DNA of 64,000 bases from the NCBI GenBank assembly GCA_026120035.1, contig JALRME010000008.1:620001-684000 (forward strand), read 5' to 3'. Shown piece after piece: positions 57,795-64,000 of this stretch; the stretch's first letter is position 1; each line of letters starts with the position of its first letter. Origin of the DNA: Coleophoma eucalyptorum. Lineage: Eukaryota; Ascomycota; Leotiomycetes; Helotiales; Dermateaceae. Under the pieces are notes generated by a model that was given only the letters and a program-made list of their open reading frames with translations, was not told the origin of the DNA and did no database searches. Made by a program: the position numbers and the translations under genes.

Positions 57795-59124
57795 ATGGCA
57801 CTAAAATACCCGGCTTTCTTTCCTCCGGAATATGGCTGTATAGCCAACATCACCGCCAATCCCGACATAGGTGGAAAAGGAGTAAGAGAATGAGTCTCAA
57901 ATTAGTCAAACTAGCCCCGATATTAATTACTTCTGACTGACGGTGAATGGATGCAAAAAGGTAATGGTAACCTTTATTATGACCGCATGGTTTACCATCC
58001 TCGTCGCCGCTTTCCCGGCATTTTACGATTTTTACCAATGGAGTCGGAAACAAGCGACGAATCAAAATGAAAATTCGACAGTTGGTGAACAGCTTCAAAT
58101 GGAAGAAGTCTCAGGTGGCGTGGGACTGTCTGAAACTATGAAACCCAACCGCCCTGAATTTATCAGCAAGTTCGAAGGCCTCCTTGGTCCGCTGTGCGAT
58201 CTCCAAGCGATCACTGGCCTTTCGATCGCTGTCGCAGGTTTGGTGACGCGTGATACTATTTCATTTTACCATGAGCAGCTGGCCTTAGGCTATTGGAACA
58301 TCACTCTGAATTCATTCTGGGCCTCTAGAGCAGAGTTCATGGACCTAGACCTGGAGGCGCCAACTCATCCTGGTGAAAGTCTTGTTCAAGAGGGCAGCAA
58401 CGAAAACCATTCTAATGAGAATTTGGTGCACAAAGACAAAAATAACGACCTCCGGATGCTTATTCGACGGCTGTCTATCCTGGTTAGCTGCATATTGGGT
58501 GTATCTCTTCAGATATGGGTGACCATGCGAGAATGGAAAGAGGGGGCTTGGGATAATGACCAGCCTGGACATTGCTACAACTATCGCGATGGTTCAAGCC
58601 CTTGGCCATGGGTCGTCGGTCTTTTGCTCTTCTGCCCGACGCTTTTTTTGACTCTATTCACAACGACGAGAGGCTGGATTCGGAAATACCTCCAGAGCAT
58701 GAAAGAGGCCAAGAAATGGTTTCTCAAAATGATCCGTCAGGCATGTAACTCGCTCAAAAACGAGTGGTCAAACCTAAAGAAAAGCACTACCTCGCCTATA
58801 AGGCGGGCCATTCTCGTTTTCTGGCGCTTTTCCGTCTTATTGTTCTTTGTGTCCGCCTTTACTACGTTCTGGCTCTCGCAGGTCTGGCTGTCCGTATGGG
58901 CCTATGGCGACACGCAATACCGAATCACTTGGTGGTTTTACCTTGGTTTCGGCCTCTGGGGGACAGTGGACCTTGTCACTCTCCGAAATATGAATCGTCA
59001 TCTGCTTGGGGCTGAGGAATCTCAATGGGGGTTTGGGCAGGTGCTTCCCTTGGCCATGCTGCTTGCGATTGTGTATAACACTCTGGACACATTCTTGAGC
59101 AAGGAAGAGAACAAGCATGCCTAG
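57795..59124 (+). CDS. fungal multi-pass membrane protein of unknown function
   Basis: Two exons, 57795-57881 and 57961-59124, give 416 residues. The short first exon ends DIGGKG and the second resumes with VMVTFIMTAWF, a junction that fits a fungal family whose N-terminus reads CIANITANPDI. About six membrane helices are visible (around residues 30-50, 100-120, 210, 255, 330 and 350-400), with a hydrophilic loop rich in Asn and Glu in the middle. The family is common in fungal genomes and uncharacterised as far as I know. The intron has a CTGAC branch point; the AAAAAG acceptor is plausible but unusual. Confidence 0.7.
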
Positions 59125-59636
59125 GGTCCTTCTTGGAAGATATAGCAAGTGACGTCTAAGAAGCCATTGTACAAAGCCTTTAAGCTATTATACTACTAGT
59201 ATCTCCGTGTGTGTGTTTAAGGGTTCCACATGATATGTATCATCCCGTCCCATATATTGTAACATGATATTGACCCATGGCCGGTAGATAAATTGGTTCG
59301 TTTTATATTCCATTTAATTAAGCTAATAATGTAGTCTTATATTATATGTTGCGAGCAAGTATTCTGGGTCAATGGAGAGGTTGTATTGAAGATATCATTG
59401 ACATTGTAGAATAAAGGTGAAGGACTGCCTGGAGGTCTATTTACAAGGAGGTGCCTGTCGCATGATCACATGACCCCTTTCTTTCAACATTATAGGCTTT
59501 CCTTCACTCTCTTTTTACTCATTTCTTGGATTTTGCCAATACCAGTCAAGTATCTCCTCAACTTAAGGAGTCTCCGTAATATGGCAGAGAATTAATATTT
59601 TCTTAGTCGTCTAAACAAAACTCGAATGTGCTATGC
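59125..59636. other. 3' flanks with a dispersed repeat
   Basis: AT-rich gap between convergent genes. The part 59380-59490 repeats sequence found at 46041-46160. Confidence 0.5.
59380..59490 (+). repeat. dispersed repeat, copy 2
   Basis: Same order of words as the copy at 46041: a GGTCTATTTACA block, then GATCACATGACC and CCTTTCTTTCAACA. Partial identity; no target duplication found. Confidence 0.5.
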
Positions 59637-60599
59637 TCAGATGAATAGACTAGCCAGTACTACCGAAATCATCCATGTAGACAAGTAGTATATCCCCTTG
59701 CCGCTACCAAGCATGATCTGCTTGATAGCTGCATCGCTGGTTGCGCCTTTAGAAGTGGTCGCAGTTGACGCCGCTCCCGTAGCAGTTCCAGTGGTCGAAG
59801 AGCTAGAGGCAGTCGGGGTTGCGGTGAAAGTTGAATCAAAGACTCCGGGTGCATAGCAATACACTCTGCCCCAGGGCGAAACGGAGGATGAATTCCAGAA
59901 CATCGAAGGGTTCTCAGTGCCGTAGTACAACTCCTGGAACATAACGAAGAGACGACTGAGCAACAGCGCTGGGTCCTGCTTCGGGTCGCTGCCATCACTG
60001 TACTTCTTGTAGAGACGAGCCTCAAACTCGGGCGTTTGCTGGTACACCCCGACGGACAGCTGCCACGTAGTCTGGTCGAATCGAAGGTTGCTTACAACCT
60101 CGGAGAGATTGAAGTTGGTGTAATAGGGCAGGAGGGGTTCCGTGTCATTACTCAACGTGACATAACTGTTGTCGTCGGACACCACCCCACCGGGAATGCT
60201 GGCGGTCATATTGCCTTGGACCCATACGAGCTGGACGTTGTTATACTCCATGTCGGGGGTGTCAGTTTCATTGTACAGGGTAAGCATGACGAGGTATTTC
60301 GACGACACCAGAGATTCATTCGCGGCTTGGATATAACTGGCTGGGTAGACGTCATTGTGATTGACTTTGACGTAGATAGTTGGCGGTCCCTCCTGGAAGG
60401 GGCTCAAGCTAGTCGGGTCGGTCATGTTCCCATCGCAGCAATCTTCCTCCACCAAGAACGAGCCAGAGGGCCAGGTAGCATTGACACCGAGCAGTTGATT
60501 GTCGTAGCGGTCAGCCAAGACCGCTGTAAGGAGCGAAAAGCCAAAGAGGAGGGCGAGGAAAGCGGCCGAGAAAGGGAAATGCGTGTTGCTGGCCATCAT
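59637..60599 (-). CDS. secreted GPI-type glycoprotein of unknown function
   Basis: An intronless 320-residue protein starting at the tandem ATG 60599/60596, which opens a signal peptide (FPFSAAFLALLFGFSLLTAVLA). The frame goes on 16 codons upstream but that start would bury the signal. The mature part has about a dozen N-glycosylation sequons (NAT, NMT, NES, NET, NDT, NLS, NSS) and few cysteines (CCDG and CY). It ends in a Ser/Thr-rich stalk and a hydrophobic C-terminal helix (YLSTWMISVVLASLFI), as for a GPI anchor. Likely on the cell surface or wall. No enzymatic motif recognised. Confidence 0.75.
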   Translation of the reverse strand: MMASNTHFPFSAAFLALLFGFSLLTAVLADRYDNQLLGVNATWPSGSFLVEEDCCDGNMTDPTSLSPFQEGPPTIYVKVNHNDVYPASYIQAANESLVSSKYLVMLTLYNETDTPDMEYNNVQLVWVQGNMTASIPGGVVSDDNSYVTLSNDTEPLLPYYTNFNLSEVVSNLRFDQTTWQLSVGVYQQTPEFEARLYKKYSDGSDPKQDPALLLSRLFVMFQELYYGTENPSMFWNSSSVSPWGRVYCYAPGVFDSTFTATPTASSSSTTGTATGAASTATTSKGATSDAAIKQIMLGSGKGIYYLSTWMISVVLASLFI

Positions 60600-61459
60600 G
60601 ACGCGGGATTCGAAATCAAGCACAAGACGCCAAGGCACTGAGAGCAACGAGCAGACATCCTGGGCCCCTTTATAAAATCCAAAGTGAGTCCCTCGTCAAC
60701 GCCTTTACGGGGGTTCTGTTCAGTCTTCAGCGGTTGACCGGGTTGATTGCCTGCCTACACGGCAGCTCTGGGGCAGCTAATATAATTGCAACGAGACTGG
60801 CTTAGCTTCCAAGGTGAACGAGACCTGTCCGCCAATCACACACCCGTCTATCACCTGATCATCGCACGCGCCGCCCAGCTAAATTTCAAGCTTACCTTGG
60901 GGTCCTGGTCCCTCAGACATGGAGCGTCGATAGGGTCACAACCATTCCACATTTAGGGGCCGATGTGCAACAACTGTTCCATTGGCATAAGCATAAAGGT
61001 TATCGAGATATCCGTCGGCAGAGAAACCTTCTGGCTCCCTGCACTTTGGCTCTCGCTGGAATCCGACCATGTTCATTATGGCACGCAACCTAACTCTGAC
61101 CTACTTCTTCTCACCACTAATCGAAATTTTCACTGCAATAATGGAAGCCTAGCCCTCCTCACAACCCAGTGGGGATGTTGTCTAGTGGGGCCCGTCAGGG
61201 GAGAGTGAGCAAAGTGGACTAGGCTTCCCTGTCCGTCACGTGGTCACCGATTGAGACCTATTGCCCTCCACCAAAGCTTATCAAGGTGCACTGACTGATC
61301 TTTCACCTGCGCCGACACTTCCTTGCTACCCTAACAACATGTTGATAAATTGAGTGCTCCCTGCAGATTTCCCTTCATCGCTGTGTAACATACTCGGCCT
61401 CTGCCAAAAAGTCGCCTAGCTTCTTTCGATTGTTTTCTACGAACCTACTGACACCTCTC
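60600..61459. other. intergenic; promoter of the glycoprotein gene
   Basis: No supported gene. The right end is the 3' flank of the oxygenase gene. Confidence 0.5.
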
Positions 61460-62922
61460 TTACCTCGCAAACGCGAACGGACACCCAGCGGGCCTTTCAG
61501 CCCTCAACCTCTGTTCCAAAACCCTAGTATCTTCCGTTCCCTTTCCCTTCATACCCTTAGGCCCTACCTCCTCGAAGTGAAACCCTTGCGGAACATACTT
61601 ATCCCCATCCGTGCCGGGAACTTTGCCGCCAGCGAACCACACCATCCATGCCTCGGGGCCCCACCGGTTCAGAAAGCCCGGCTGGTTGTAAAATGGGTGC
61701 ACGAGGTAGTTCTTGTAGTAGTAGCGGCCCGTGTTAGGGTCGGGGTGATCGTCCACCTGCCGGAGGGGGGTGAAGCGTGGAAGCAGCAGATGGAGGGTAA
61801 CGAAGCGACGGATGGCGAAGACGGTCGAGACGATGCCGAAGTACTGTTTCGGGGGGGTGGGGTGTCTGGCGTGCGATTAGTTGCAAGGTGTAAGAAGAAA
61901 CGAGGGAAAGGACTTACATCATGGCTTTCCGCAGGAGATCGCCCATCATCACGCCGACTAGGTGGTCCCCAGCGGTCTTGAGAGGCTTTGGGGCGTAGAA
62001 GAGAAGGAGAGAAACCAGTTCGTCGGCCGTTTTTTTGTTAGTGGCTGCGGGGACCATGTAGGTGTTCTCGTATGACTTGGCCCAGGTCGACACGTCGTGC
62101 ACGAACTCTAAGCCATCGGTCCATTCGCTGCGAGCTAATACGCCCTTGTACTGGATGCCCATGGCATCGCCTATGCTCTTCCAGAAGGTACCGATGGCGC
62201 AGATCTCCATGTCGGTCAGGTCTCTCCACTCATATTGGGTTATCCAGCTGTGGGGGGTTAGTGGTATTATGCGACAGGTGGGAGTGCTTACCTGATTGGT
62301 TCCGTCACAAAGACACTCAGCGTATAGAGCAGATCATCGTTGGAGATTTTGCCAGCCTTCTGATACCGGCTATGGATATAGTTCATCCGAGCGATGGCCT
62401 TGACCACTCGCTCATGCTGTGGATGATGAGAGGAGAACCTATGCCTGTGAGTGAATGATCTGCTCGCCAAAGTCACGCGCTTACGGACTCTGTAATGAGA
62501 ACTCCGGTGTCTGCATAACGCTTACTTGCATTGTCGGGATCCGAAAACTCTTTGGTTGCCACCAGCAGAGAGGATATCGTTGGGATTCCATATGTCTAAG
62601 CAACCGATCAGCCTCCGCCTAAAGTCGGTCTGGAGTTACTCACCTTGAAAAGGGCAAATTGAAGGGACATTTCATAGAGTTTGGGGAACTCTAGCTCCGC
62701 AAGATATTGCACAATGGCCTGAGCATCCACATTCGTCATCTTAGCAAATGATGCCTTGTCTGGATAATTGAACTTCTTGGCCATGGCATCTCGGCGACGA
62801 AAGCGTAGAAGCCAACAAAGGGACAGGTACAGAGCAACAGCTGGTATAGCGTATGTAGTCCATGGTATCCCTTCCACACTCGGAAGCGCGGTCTGGAACA
62901 CAGATTGGCTCGAATTGGCCAT
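61460..62922 (-). CDS. ER-bound MpaB/DUF2236-type oxygenase
   Basis: Exons 62644-62922, 62485-62595, 62292-62416, 61918-62247 and 61460-61865 join in phase to 416 residues. An N-terminal membrane anchor (TYAIPAVALYLSLCWLL) is followed by a lumen- or cytosol-facing all-helical domain. DUF2236 marks are visible: KRYADTGVLI, HERVVKAIARMNYIHSRYQ with the haem-type His/Arg pattern, GKISNDDLLYTLS, and WRDLTDMEICAIGTFWKSIGDAMGI. The family includes MpaB', the oxygenase that cleaves a farnesyl chain in mycophenolic acid synthesis, and latex-clearing proteins; oxidative cleavage of a double bond is thus possible but the substrate is unknown. No other mycophenolate-type genes are nearby. Confidence 0.82.
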
Positions 62923-64000
62923 TTGGAGCTACGCCGCAGCTTAGTCTAATGTACGGATGATGGGGAGAAAGCGTCGCTATAATTCTGTGACACTATTGCT
63001 GGACTGGTGATGGAAACTACCTGGCAATAAACTCGCTTTTGAGGTGAATGAATTGGTACGAATTGTGCATGAGACAAATGAAGCTGATGTGAGAGCGGGT
63101 TGTCCTAGATTTAGCCTCGGGTGCATTGTTCCGGAAACGGTAGCTCCAAACCAGAAGCCAATGAAATCATCCCATTTGACAATTATTAATATCTATCACC
63201 TTCCATATAAATGTTTATGAGTGATAAACGGGAAAGCTAAGAAGACGCGACTGTCAGACGAGAAATAAAATAACAAAACAACCATCAAGATGCTCTTCAC
63301 AGTCCATAGCCAATCACCGAAAAAGCCGTCGAAAAGCAGCCAGTAGTCTATTTTTTCCTTCGCTGTAATTGCATACAATCCACATCATAGAAAATCATTG
63401 GAGCATAGCAACTATGTCTCCTACAGCGACTCTGCTGCATCGGCCTCGGGAATATCTGCAGCCTCCAGGATCAAGTGAGCTACTGCAATGAGGGGAGAAG
63501 CAGTCCACTTGATGCGACGACCGATGCAAGGCACGTGCCAAGTTTGAAATTCTCCGCATTTTTAACCGTAGTACCGCGGCTCTTTTCCCCGCACTCGTTG
63601 ATCGATCATGCCACGGATCACCGGGTTTTGCAGACCACGCTTTATAATGGCTACGCAGTAAGGTGAATTCCAAGCCAGAGGAGCAATGTTGTTATTGGTT
63701 CCTCGATGTACGAGGTTCTAGACACACAACAGGTCCGAAAGCTTAGGCTATGTATTTTTACTAGAATCAACGCTGACCCTGAGTTGGCTTTCTTCTCGAA
63801 TTATTTAATTCATGTGTTGTAGGCGTTGATGCTATGAAGCCCACTTGGAGAATGGTTGAAGGTGCTTTTTAAGATGGCAGTACATAAACAGACTGGCCAC
63901 CGCCACAATTGTCCTTGCAACATCGTCCATACTCCTGATAGGAAAGAACGATATGGTGAGAGGTTTCACACTGATACTTATTCTCTATTTAGTTATAGGG
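62923..64000. other. no gene recognised
   Basis: Promoter of the oxygenase gene, then about 900 bases with only short unconvincing frames on both strands. The window ends in AT-rich sequence. Confidence 0.5.

Noticed and set aside
61430..61981. 183-codon plus-strand frame
   Set aside because: Antisense shadow of the DUF2236 oxygenase exons, which have clear motifs and splice sites.

Overview
The window is nuclear DNA of a filamentous ascomycete, most likely Aspergillus/Penicillium-like (Eurotiales). The evidence is short introns (about 45-135 nt) with GT-AG ends and CTAAC-type branch points, Zn2Cys6 and MFS genes, CFEM and GPI proteins, an amidase, a PL1-like pectate lyase, a DUF2236 oxygenase and a NACHT receptor. 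The mix of solo LTRs, a small inverted-repeat element, several decayed genes and many lineage-specific genes suggests an accessory, possibly subtelomeric, region. No rRNA, tRNA or CRISPR was recognised.

Layout. 0-3 kb: a CFEM GPI protein and a secreted precursor with five tandem six-cysteine defensin-like modules. 4.6-13.3 kb: a thioesterase, a CYP52-like P450, a BAHD-type acyltransferase transcribed divergently from it, and a dead acyl-CoA ligase; together these look like a small, partly decayed metabolite or lipid-ester cluster. 14-17.3 kb: a TA-flanked inverted-repeat element and several copies of one 193-bp solo LTR, enclosing a small eight-cysteine secreted protein and a broken FAD/NAD-binding membrane-protein fragment. 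18.8-21.4 kb: a secreted amidase whose start codon appears to be mutated. 21.7-29.5 kb: a minus-strand group with a 1429-residue MACPF / jacalin-like / beta-propeller lectin protein, an unrecognised gene, and a second, smaller MACPF-like gene.

30-38.6 kb: two small or single-pass membrane genes of unknown role, a frame-broken vWA / papain-like peptidase / zinc-ribbon gene, a HET-domain scrap, a small three-exon gene and a MULE-transposase scrap. 38.6-44.1 kb: a fungal NLR (PNP_UDP-NACHT-repeats-SPRY) whose apparent frame breaks are all explained by introns. 44.5-47.6 kb: a perfect solo LTR with 5-bp target duplication, a retroelement-like relic, and a pectate lyase with a damaged splice acceptor. 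48.6-57.1 kb: a coherent sugar-type catabolic cluster (sugar porter, Zn2Cys6 regulator and two Gfo/Idh/MocA oxidoreductases) in two divergent pairs. 57.8-62.9 kb: a multi-pass membrane protein, a GPI-type glycoprotein and an MpaB/DUF2236-type oxygenase.

Gene models were spliced by eye. Where I give exon limits I checked phase and splice signals; family names rest on motifs recognised in the translated sequence, not on searches.
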